Positions 8,299 through 15,733 of a stretch of DNA of 64,000 nucleotides are shown here, piece by piece. Below the pieces are notes generated by a model. That model ran no database searches. It was given only the letters and a program-made list of their open reading frames with translations, and was not told the origin of the DNA. The stretch is from G963674665 sp964609625 (GTDB taxonomy: Bacteria > Desulfobacterota > Desulfovibrionia > Desulfovibrionales > Desulfovibrionaceae). The DNA lies in the NCBI GenBank assembly GCA_964609625.1, contig CAZSRS010000017.1, positions 17,282 to 81,281 on the forward strand. The letters are read 5' to 3'. Positions within the stretch are counted from its first letter, which is position 1. Every line of letters starts with the position of its first letter. The position numbers were made by a program, and so were the translations under genes.

Positions 8299-9031
8299 AC
8301 TTCCAACCCTGGGCGTCCATGCGACGGATGAACCCAGTCACATACTCCACAAGGACATCTTTCATCTTCCGTCCCTTCTCGGCCGTGGCCTTTTCCGGCG
8401 CTCCGGAAGCACCGTGATCGGTCAATTCCTCGAAGTTCCAGACCAGTTTCATGTGCGCGTCCATCTCGGGGATCATGCCCTTGGCGCGCCGCATGTCCAC
8501 CAACTCCGGGAACATGGCCAGAGCGATGGAGGTCTCGCCCTCGCCGCCGTGCCCCATGCCTTCCCAAACCTCGAAGGTGTCCTTGGGCACCAGGGCGCCG
8601 GCCGTGACCCACCAGGCGTCCAGCACGGCCATGCCGATGCTCGGATGCGCCACCTTGACGTCCCGCGCCGCTATCTCGATGGGTGCGATGTTGCCGTCAT
8701 GGCCGTTGATGACCACGATCTTGTCGATGCCCCAGCGGATGCACGACTCCATGACCTCCGTGAGCACGCGGATCAGGGTCTCGCTGGTCAGGGATATGCA
8801 CATGGGCTTGTGCTGGTAATGCAGGCTCATGCCGTACCACAAGGGGGGCACGACCACGGTGTTCTCCAGGCGTTCGGCCACGGAACAGGCGATGTCGTAA
8901 CAGACCAGGGTATCCGTGCCAAAGGGCAGATGCTCGCCGTGGCTTTCCGTAGAGCCGATGGCCAGGATGGCCTTGTCCACTTTCTTTTCCAGGAAGGTAT
9001 GCTGATTGAGTTCCTGCAACTTGAATGTCAT
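8285..9031 (-). CDS. Creatininase-family amidohydrolase
   Basis: 248 residues; AAGGAA precedes the ATG. Motifs of the creatininase (PF02633) fold are all visible: AIGSTESHGEHLPFGTD, with the metal-binding Glu/His/Asp residues, VVINGHDGN, and GHGGEGETSIALAMFPEL. Family members are metal-dependent cytoplasmic enzymes that open cyclic or linear amides (creatinine, formamides in FAPy biosynthesis, mycofactocin precursor). Operon position between livK and asparaginase points to catabolism of an imported amide; which one cannot be read from sequence. The GntR regulator is encoded further down the same operon. Confidence 0.92.
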   Translation of the reverse strand: MTFKLQELNQHTFLEKKVDKAILAIGSTESHGEHLPFGTDTLVCYDIACSVAERLENTVVVPPLWYGMSLHYQHKPMCISLTSETLIRVLTEVMESCIRWGIDKIVVINGHDGNIAPIEIAARDVKVAHPSIGMAVLDAWWVTAGALVPKDTFEVWEGMGHGGEGETSIALAMFPELVDMRRAKGMIPEMDAHMKLVWNFEELTDHGASGAPEKATAEKGRKMKDVLVEYVTGFIRRMDAQGWKYATK

Positions 9032-9095
9032 GTGGTTCCTTCCTCGCGTATGCGCGGGGCCGCTTCCTGAGGTGGAAGGCGACCCCGAGCGATTG

Positions 9096-10247
9096 TTACT
9101 GTTGGGGCATCCAGATCTGCTCGACCTTGTATCCGCCGTTGTGCACGCTGATGATGGAAACGGCCTTGGCGGGCACGCCGCTGGGGCGGGTGTAGGCTAC
9201 CTTGCCAGTGACGCCCTCGAACTCGCGGGTTTCGGCCAGGGCCTTCCGCAAGGCCTCGGATTCCGCGGAACCGGCACGCTGGATGGCGTCGGCGATCAGG
9301 GCCACGGCGTCGTATCCCAGGGCCGCGAAGGCGTTCTCCGGGTCGCGGCCGTATTCCTTTTTGTAGTCGGCGATGAAGTCCTGCACGACCTGGCGGTCGT
9401 CCTCGCGGTAGGTGTGCGTGGAGAAGTAGACGTCGTTGGCCAGTTCGGGACCGGGTACCGTGGTCACCAACTCTGTGTCGAAGCCGTCGCCAGAGATGAT
9501 GGGCAGGATCAAACCGGCCTCGCGAATCTGCTTCACTGTGAGCCCGGCCTCGTTGGGAATGGCGGAGACGAACACGGCGTCGGGCAGGGGATCGACGTTT
9601 TTGAGCCGCGCGATCTGCGCCGAGAAGTCCTTGTCGCCCATCATGAAGAAGTCCTCCAGGACGATCTCTCCGCCCTTGGCCTCCATGCGCTCCTTGAAGA
9701 ACTTGGACAGGGCCTTGGTGAAATCCATGGAGTTGTCGGTCCACACAGCCACCTTCTTGGCACCCAGCTTGTCCATGGCATAGTCCGCGATGGCGTAGGA
9801 CTGGTCGTCGTCACCGAAAGGCACCATGAAGAAGAACTCGCCGAGCCACTTGGGCAGTTCCGGATGCGTGGCGCCGGAGGTCACGAAGGGTACCTTCTTC
9901 TCCATAAACAGGGGCGCGGCGGCCATGACAAAGGTGGTATCGCCGTAGCCGATGCCCGCGATCACCCCCTCGGACAGGGCCTTCTTGGCGCCGGTGGCCG
10001 AGGCCTGTTGGTCGGTCTTGGTGTCGATGCCCACCACCTCGAGCACCTGACCGCCGAGCACGCCACCCTTGTCGTTGATCAGCTTGGCCGCGAGCTTGGC
10101 GCCGTTGAGAGCCGGCGCGTCGATGGAACTCATGCCCCCAGTCAGGTTGTACAGGCCGCCGATCTTCAGCGTCTCCGCCGCGTGGGCCGGCAAGGCCAGT
10201 AGCAGGATCAAAGCCAGGGCCAACGTCAGGTGCAGGGTCTTTCTCAT
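9096..10247 (-). CDS. livK: Branched-chain amino acid/amide ABC transporter substrate-binding protein
   Basis: 383 residues from the ATG at 10245-10247, with GGAGAG upstream; the longer open frame reaching into livM is not the gene. A signal peptide (LALALILLLALPAHA) is followed by LKIGGLYNLTGGMSSIDAPA, typical of periplasmic type I binding proteins of the Leu/Ile/Val and amide/urea importers (Peripla_BP_6). It captures the ligand in the periplasm for LivHMGF. It lies 44 nt after livM and 64 nt before the creatininase gene. Binding-protein specificity in this family is broad (amino acids, urea, short amides), and the co-encoded amide hydrolases suggest an amide ligand. Confidence 0.93.
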   Translation of the reverse strand: MRKTLHLTLALALILLLALPAHAAETLKIGGLYNLTGGMSSIDAPALNGAKLAAKLINDKGGVLGGQVLEVVGIDTKTDQQASATGAKKALSEGVIAGIGYGDTTFVMAAAPLFMEKKVPFVTSGATHPELPKWLGEFFFMVPFGDDDQSYAIADYAMDKLGAKKVAVWTDNSMDFTKALSKFFKERMEAKGGEIVLEDFFMMGDKDFSAQIARLKNVDPLPDAVFVSAIPNEAGLTVKQIREAGLILPIISGDGFDTELVTTVPGPELANDVYFSTHTYREDDRQVVQDFIADYKKEYGRDPENAFAALGYDAVALIADAIQRAGSAESEALRKALAETREFEGVTGKVAYTRPSGVPAKAVSIISVHNGGYKVEQIWMPQQ

Positions 10248-10291
10248 GTCGCTCTCCTTCGGGTTAGTGCCTTGTTTGGTTACTGAAAATA

Positions 10292-11275
10292 TCACAACCG
10301 CGGCGTCAGAAACCGTGGCTCGTCGCCACCGAACATGCCCTTGGGGCGGTAGATGAGCACCATAAGCAGCCCAAAGGCCAGGATGATCTCGGAGATGCCG
10401 TACATCTCCAGGCTTTCCTCCAGGGGGCGCAAAGCCTCGCGCAAGGCCGTGATGCCCACGGCAGCCAGGAAACTGCCGGTGATGCTCCCAGTGCCGCCTA
10501 TGACCACCATCACCACCAAGTTGAAGGCCATGACAATGGAAAAGGACTTGGGTGTGATGGCCGTGATCAGATGCGCCCAGAGCCCCCCCGCCACGCCGGC
10601 GAAAAAAGCGCCGATGGCCAGGGCCAGGATCCTGGTGAACGCCAGCCGGATGCCCAGGCACTCCGCGGCCAGCTCGTTCTCCCGGATGGCGAGCATGCTG
10701 CGCCCCAGGGAGGAAAACTTCAGCTTGAAGCTGACGTAGAGCGTGAACAGGGCCCAGCCCCAGACCCACCAGAGGGTGGTATGCGAAGGCAGGCCATTGA
10801 GTCCCAAGGGGCCGCGGGTCCAGGTGTCCAGGTTGGTGATCAGCACCTGCACGATGATGATGAATCCCAGGGTGGCCACGGCCAGGTAATGCCCCCGCAG
10901 CCTGAGCACGGGCAGCCCCACCACCACCGCGGCCAAGGCCGAGAAGACACCCCCGGTGACCAGGGCCGGAAAGAACGGCCAGGCCGACTCCAATAGGAAC
11001 CCGGGCAGCTCCGGCAGAAACATGGCCTTGCGCATCACGGGCAGGGCCAGCACCGCCGTGACGTAGCCGCCGATGGCCATGAACCCAGGATGCCCCAGGG
11101 AAAACAACCCGCTGAACCCATTGGTGATGTTCAGGCTGCACGCCAAAATCACCGAGATGCCCACGAAATTGAGGATCGAAAGGTAATAGTCGTCGAGGTG
11201 GTCCTGCGCCACGGCGATGCCCACGGCCAACAAAGCCACGAGTGCGACCAGGGAGAGCATCCGGCGTGCGCTCAT
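10292..11275 (-). CDS. livM: Branched-chain amino acid/amide ABC transporter permease LivM
   Basis: 327 residues; the ATG at 11273-11275 overlaps the livH stop by 4 nt. It has about eight to ten hydrophobic segments and the LivM-type conserved text SLGHPGFMAIGGYVTAVLA near the N terminus and FNLVVMVVIGGTGSITGSFL near the C terminus (the ATPase coupling region). It forms the inner-membrane channel with LivH. All five subunits are present in order livG, livF, livH, livM, livK, so the importer is complete. Confidence 0.94.
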   Translation of the reverse strand: MSARRMLSLVALVALLAVGIAVAQDHLDDYYLSILNFVGISVILACSLNITNGFSGLFSLGHPGFMAIGGYVTAVLALPVMRKAMFLPELPGFLLESAWPFFPALVTGGVFSALAAVVVGLPVLRLRGHYLAVATLGFIIIVQVLITNLDTWTRGPLGLNGLPSHTTLWWVWGWALFTLYVSFKLKFSSLGRSMLAIRENELAAECLGIRLAFTRILALAIGAFFAGVAGGLWAHLITAITPKSFSIVMAFNLVVMVVIGGTGSITGSFLAAVGITALREALRPLEESLEMYGISEIILAFGLLMVLIYRPKGMFGGDEPRFLTPRL

Positions 11276-12165
11276 GCCCGCTCCTCCGTGCTCTTGCCCA
11301 GCAGGCCGTTGGGCAGCACCAGCAGAATCACGATGAGTGTGGAGAACACGAAGGCGTCGCGGTACGGCGCGTATTGGGGCGGCAGAAGCCCCACGAAGAG
11401 CACCTCGGACAGCCCCAGGATGTAGCCCCCCAGGATGGCGCCGGGGATGGAGCCCACGCCGCCGATGACCGCGGCCACAAAGCTCTTGAGCCCCGGAATG
11501 AACCCCAGCAAGGGGTCGATCTGCCCGAACTTCCCCCCCCACATCAGACCGGCTATCCCGGCCAGGGAACTGCCGATGACAAAGGCGCCCATGATGGTGC
11601 GGTTGATGTTGATGCCCATCAGCCGGGCCACGTCGAGATTCTCCGCCGTGGCACGCATGGCCATGCCGAAGCGGGTCCGCCGCACCAGTACGAACAACCC
11701 CGCCAGCAGAAACAACGCCGAGAACATGATGCACACGTCGATGACCCGCACCCCAGCGCCCCACAGGTCGACCTGATGCTGCATCCAGCGCGGAAAGCTG
11801 AAGTTGCGCGGCTGGGCCGTGAGCAGCAGGATGCCCAGGTTCTGCAGCATCACCGACACCGCGAGGGAGGCGATGAAGCCCGTGACCTGCGGCGCTCCCC
11901 GCATGGGGCGGAACGCGGCGCGCTCGATGAGCAACCCCACGATGCCACCGGCGGCCAGGGTGGCCAGAGCCACCAGCCAGATGGGCGCCCCGTGGGCCTG
12001 TACCAGCCCCAGGGTGACGAAGGCGCCGATCATGACCAAGTCGCCGTGGGCGAAGTTGATGAGCCGGACAATGCCGTAGATCATGGAGAAGCCGATGGCC
12101 ACCAGCGCGTACATGCTACCCAGGATGAGTCCGTTCACCAGCTGTTGCCAGACATATGCGCTCAT
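11272..12165 (-). CDS. livH: Branched-chain amino acid/amide ABC transporter permease LivH
   Basis: 297 residues, polytopic inner-membrane protein. It starts WQQLVNGLILGSMYALVAIG and has INFAHGDLVMIGAFVTLGLV and AVIGGVGSIPGAILGGYILG, all LivH hallmarks. It pairs with LivM as the second permease. Its start overlaps livF by 4 nt and its stop overlaps livM by 4 nt, indicating coupled translation within the operon. Confidence 0.94.
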   Translation of the reverse strand: MSAYVWQQLVNGLILGSMYALVAIGFSMIYGIVRLINFAHGDLVMIGAFVTLGLVQAHGAPIWLVALATLAAGGIVGLLIERAAFRPMRGAPQVTGFIASLAVSVMLQNLGILLLTAQPRNFSFPRWMQHQVDLWGAGVRVIDVCIMFSALFLLAGLFVLVRRTRFGMAMRATAENLDVARLMGININRTIMGAFVIGSSLAGIAGLMWGGKFGQIDPLLGFIPGLKSFVAAVIGGVGSIPGAILGGYILGLSEVLFVGLLPPQYAPYRDAFVFSTLIVILLVLPNGLLGKSTEERA

Positions 12166-12890
12166 GCCACGCCCCCCAGATAGGCGGCCTTGACCTGCGG
12201 GTCCCGCGCCAGCTCGCTGCTGGGCCCGGAGAGCACGGTCCTGCCGGTCTCGATGACGTAGGCGCGGGAGGCCAGTTCCAGGGCCATGGAGGCGTTCTGC
12301 TCCACCAGCAGCAACGTGGTGCCCTCCTTGTTGATATCCGCGAGCATGGCGAAGATCTGCTCCACCACGAGGGGAGCCAGGCCCAGGGAGGGCTCGTCCA
12401 GCAGCAGCAATCTGGGTCTGCTCATGATGGCGCGCCCCAGGGCGAGCATCATCTGCTCCCCGCCGGAAAGGCTGCCGGCGGATTGGCGGAAGCGTGCCGC
12501 CAGGATGGGGAAGAGTGCTTCCACACGCGCCATGTCCTTCCTGATGCCGTCCTTGTCCTTGCGCAGGTAGGCGCCCACCAGGAGATTCTCCCGCACCGTG
12601 AGCCGCGAGAAGACTTTGCGCCCCTCGGGGCAGTGGGAAACGCCCAGGGCCACGATGCGCTCCGCCGGGAGTCCGGTGATGTCCATGCTCTCGCCGTCCG
12701 GATGGGGTCGCAGGGTGATTCTTCCTTGTCGGGGACGGAACAGCCCGGAGATGGTGCGCAGCGTGGAGGTCTTGCCTGCACCGTTGGCGCCGATGAGCGC
12801 CACGGCCTCGCCCTGGGAGACTTCGAGGTCAACGCCCTTGAGCACGTGCGTGCGCCCCCGATGCACGTGGATGTTCTCAAGCCTGAGCAT
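12162..12890 (-). CDS. livF: Branched-chain amino acid/amide ABC transporter ATP-binding protein LivF
   Basis: 242 residues. Walker A GANGAGKTS, signature SLSGGEQMMLALGRA, Walker B LLLLDEPSLGLAP and the H-region preceded by TLLLVEQNASMAL are in the usual places and order for LivF. It energises LivHM with LivG on the cytoplasmic face. It overlaps livG by 14 nt and livH by 4 nt. Confidence 0.95.
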   Translation of the reverse strand: MLRLENIHVHRGRTHVLKGVDLEVSQGEAVALIGANGAGKTSTLRTISGLFRPRQGRITLRPHPDGESMDITGLPAERIVALGVSHCPEGRKVFSRLTVRENLLVGAYLRKDKDGIRKDMARVEALFPILAARFRQSAGSLSGGEQMMLALGRAIMSRPRLLLLDEPSLGLAPLVVEQIFAMLADINKEGTTLLLVEQNASMALELASRAYVIETGRTVLSGPSSELARDPQVKAAYLGGVA

Positions 12891-13674
12891 GATGACGCCT
12901 TTCCCGGGGCGTCCCGAGATAGGCCTCGATGACGCGTTGGTCGTTCTGGATGTCCCGTGGAGTTCCTTCCGTAAGCAGTTGGCCGTTCACCAGCACTTGA
13001 ATCATCTGGCAGATGTTCATGACCACGTGCATGTCGTGCTCCACGAGCAGGATGGTCAGGCCGAGCGTGTGGTTGAGCATGTCGATGGTCTCGAGCAGGG
13101 TCTCGGATTCCTGGGCGTTCATGCCGGCCGCGGGCTCGTCGAGGAGCAGGAGCGCAGGGTCCATGGCCAGGGCCCTGGCGATTTCCAGACGACGCTGATC
13201 GCCGTAGGCCAGGACGGAAGCCGGTTCGTCCCTGTTTTCGATCAGACCGAATATCTCGAGGATCTCCAGGGCCTTGTCACGCATGAATCGCTCCGCTGCC
13301 CTGTAGCCAGGCGTGTGCAGCAGCGTGGCCGTAAGACCCTTGCCATGCCGGTGGTGGAACCCGGCCATGACGTTCTGCAACACGCTCATGTCCATGAACA
13401 GACGGATGTTCTGAAAGGTGCGCCCCAGGCCGAGGGCGGCCATGCGGTCCGGTCTGGCCCTGGTGACGTCGTGCCCCTGGAAGGTGATCGCGCCCCTGTT
13501 GGGCTTGAGCACGCCGGAGAGCAGGTTGAAGATGGTGGTCTTACCGGCACCATTGGGGCCGATGAGCCCCTTGATCTCCCCCGCGCACAACGTGAGACCG
13601 TAGTCCAGGACCGCCTGGATTCCACCGAAATTCTTGGAAACACCCCGAGCCTGCAAGAGGATGTCTTGGGTCAT
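12877..13674 (-). CDS. livG: Branched-chain amino acid/amide ABC transporter ATP-binding protein LivG
   Basis: 265 residues and the first gene of the minus-strand operon that runs to the GntR gene. Walker A GPNGAGKTTIF, signature-region LAYGDQRRLEIARALAM, Walker B LLLLDEPAAGMN and switch region LLVEHDMHVVM identify the LivG-type ATPase; the C-terminal IQNDQRVIEAYLG is typical. No tRNA, leader peptide or riboswitch is obvious upstream; the region 13675-14170 contains a 12-bp perfect palindrome. Confidence 0.95.
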   Translation of the reverse strand: MTQDILLQARGVSKNFGGIQAVLDYGLTLCAGEIKGLIGPNGAGKTTIFNLLSGVLKPNRGAITFQGHDVTRARPDRMAALGLGRTFQNIRLFMDMSVLQNVMAGFHHRHGKGLTATLLHTPGYRAAERFMRDKALEILEIFGLIENRDEPASVLAYGDQRRLEIARALAMDPALLLLDEPAAGMNAQESETLLETIDMLNHTLGLTILLVEHDMHVVMNICQMIQVLVNGQLLTEGTPRDIQNDQRVIEAYLGTPRERRHHAQA

Positions 13675-14170
13675 GAAACTATCCTGGACGGCAGGAAAAG
13701 GGGTTGGGTGACAGCACCGGCCATGCGTCTCGGCCCAAGCGGTGTGTCACCTGGTGAGAGGGGCAATACCACTGGATACCCCGTTTTTCGACCGCGTACA
13801 AGCTGCGCGGCTCTGTCGTGTGTATCTGCGCCTCCAGGGATATGCGCTCGTGGCGCTCACGTCCCTGAGGGGTATTCATGTCATGTACCGCCAGCATGCC
13901 GATAGAATAGTAACGATTTTGTAAATTTCTAAATCACAACGCGGTTGGATCTCGTACAAACGACTCTTGCATACCTCTGGTATACCAGAAGGACCCTGGG
14001 GTCAACTCTTCGTGCACAAGGGCCAACTCATTGAAAAGACAAAGGTGGTTTGCCAGCTCCCGAGTATTCCTGGGGTGGAGCCGAACCCGTCAGCGCACCC
14101 TTTGGCGACAGCAGCGGCGGTTGGGAATACACACAATACGACGCGGAACTCGTGGGGCGGTTCGTCAGCC
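13675..14170. other. Intergenic region upstream of livG, probable promoter region
   Basis: About 500 bp between the radical SAM gene stop and the livG start. An AT-rich stretch lies around 13905-13940, and the palindrome at 13977-13988 is annotated separately. On the minus strand, TTGACC at about 14010 could be a -35 box for a promoter overlapping the palindrome, but spacing to any -10 is poor. Short open frames here show no convincing coding character and I do not call a gene. Confidence 0.5.
13977..13988. promoter_or_regulatory. Perfect palindrome CTGGTATACCAG, candidate GntR/FCD operator
   Basis: A 12-bp perfect palindrome located about 300 bp upstream of livG. FCD-type GntR regulators usually bind palindromes with a GT...AC core, and GGTATACC fits that form. 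The operon downstream ends with a GntR/FCD gene, so this is the natural candidate site for autoregulation and control of the importer and hydrolases. Only one copy was noticed. Confidence 0.5.
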
Positions 14171-15562
14171 TTATCGCGACCAGAAATGCGACAGCCGGCG
14201 CAGGCGGAAGTAGTTTTCGTCAAAGCCCAGGCCGTGCATGATTTCATACAACTCGGGGCAGACGCCTTGCGCCAGAAGCAGTTGCAGGTAGATCAGGTCG
14301 TCCGGGCCATGCTCCCCGGTGTACAGGGGCGGAGCCTGGTCGCTCAGCCAGTACTCGTCCGAGATGAGCCCCTGCTGCTGGGCCAGGGCGTAATGCCTGG
14401 TTCCCGGGAGAATGGTCGTGATGCCGATGACCGGCGCCTGGGCCGGGCGTATTTCCCGAATGAGGGCGATGGTCTCCTGGATGGTTTCCCTTGTTTCCCC
14501 TGGATTGCCCACCATCAGGAAACAGCACGGCTCGATGCCCGCCCCATGGGTCAGGCTGAAGGCCTCGCGAACCTGCTCGACTGTGAAGCCCTTGTTCACG
14601 GACTTCAGGATACGCGGACTTCCCGACTCCACGCCGTAGTAGATCCTGTAGCAGCCGGCCTTGCGCATCCAGGCCAGCATTTCCTTGTCGATGCAGTCCA
14701 CGCGGGTCTCCGCCATCCAGGCCAACCGTACTCCCTGATCGAGCATCGTCTTGCACAGGGAGATCACCCTGTCGCGCTTCAGACTGAACAGGTCGTCGGA
14801 AAAATAGACGTGCCGCACCCCCTGGGTTTCCATGAGCTGGCGCACCTCCTCCACCACGCTCTCCGGTGAGCGCGCATGCCACCTCCCCCCGAAATAATTG
14901 TGCACGGAGCAGAAGTTACACCGAAACGGACAGCCCCTGGACGTGAGCACGTGGGTGCCTGGCAACTGGGCATACCGCCCTGGAATCTCCGGTGATTTAT
15001 ACTGTCCCAGGTCGAAGGCGTCGTAGGTCGGAAAAGGGAGCGCGTCCAGTTCCGGAAGGTCCTGCCGTGGTTCCGTCCAGTGCAGCCCTTTGCCCTGCCT
15101 GAACACGATCCCCCGGACCTGACGCACATCCCCCTTCCCCGCGAGACACACGGCAAGCTCGACGATGGCTGTCTCACCCTGGCCGAGCACCACGCAATCC
15201 ACTGCCGGAGCGCGCAGAATCTGTTCCGGATAATAGGTCGCATGGGGGCCGCCCATGACCACCACTGTCCCGGGATGCGCCCTCTTGACCAGGTCGGCCA
15301 GACGCAGGGCATTGCCCCTGTTCATGGTAAAACAGCTGATGCCCACCAGATCGGGGGTGGAGGCCTGAAGCAACGTGGCGACCTCCTGCCAGGAGTAGTC
15401 GTGCAGATCCACGAGGCCGGCGGTGAATCCCGCGGCGCGCAGGGAGCTTGCCAGATAGGCGATGCCCAGCGGCACCCAGGTCTTGGGCGGGCGCAGGTCC
15501 TCCTGGCAGGTGAGTGGGTTCATCATCACGGGGCCTGGTGGGGCCAGCAGCAGTGTTTCCAT
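14171..15562 (-). CDS. B12-binding-domain radical SAM protein
   Basis: 463 residues from the ATG at 15560-15562, which has GAGG upstream; a longer frame to 15628 lacks a ribosome-binding site. Residues about 1-140 look like a cobalamin-binding domain (PLGIAYLASSLRAAGFTAGL, VVVMGGPHATYYPEQIL), and near residue 210 RGCPFRCNFCSV gives the CxxxCxxC radical SAM cluster motif. VESGSPRILKSVNKG and MVGNPGETRETIQETI are typical of the BchE/Elp3-like B12 radical SAM group (SPASM absent). These enzymes methylate or rearrange unactivated carbons; the substrate is unknown. It stands alone, 171 nt downstream of AOR on the same strand, with a hairpin between. Confidence 0.9.
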   Translation of the reverse strand: METLLLAPPGPVMMNPLTCQEDLRPPKTWVPLGIAYLASSLRAAGFTAGLVDLHDYSWQEVATLLQASTPDLVGISCFTMNRGNALRLADLVKRAHPGTVVVMGGPHATYYPEQILRAPAVDCVVLGQGETAIVELAVCLAGKGDVRQVRGIVFRQGKGLHWTEPRQDLPELDALPFPTYDAFDLGQYKSPEIPGRYAQLPGTHVLTSRGCPFRCNFCSVHNYFGGRWHARSPESVVEEVRQLMETQGVRHVYFSDDLFSLKRDRVISLCKTMLDQGVRLAWMAETRVDCIDKEMLAWMRKAGCYRIYYGVESGSPRILKSVNKGFTVEQVREAFSLTHGAGIEPCCFLMVGNPGETRETIQETIALIREIRPAQAPVIGITTILPGTRHYALAQQQGLISDEYWLSDQAPPLYTGEHGPDDLIYLQLLLAQGVCPELYEIMHGLGFDENYFRLRRLSHFWSR

Positions 15563-15651
15563 GGTGTCTGCCTCTTGTGGAGCGCGCGTGGCGTCCGTCC
15601 TTTGTCGTCGGCCTTCTATCCGCGACATACCGCCGTTGCCGGGGAACCAAG

Positions 15652-15683
15652 CCCCCTGGAGTGTCTGGAAATACTCCAGGGGG
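15652..15683 (-). terminator. Hairpin downstream of AOR, probable transcription terminator
   Basis: Arms CCCCCTGGAGT (15652-15662) and ACTCCAGGGGG (15673-15683) form a perfect 11-bp stem with a 10-nt loop, 51 nt after the AOR stop in the minus direction. Following bases are not a clean U-tract (GCTTGGTT), so termination efficiency is uncertain. Confidence 0.6.
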
Positions 15684-15733
15684 TGGTTCGGGCGTCCTTG
15701 AGGAGGATGGAGGTTTCAAGGAACGTTGTATCG

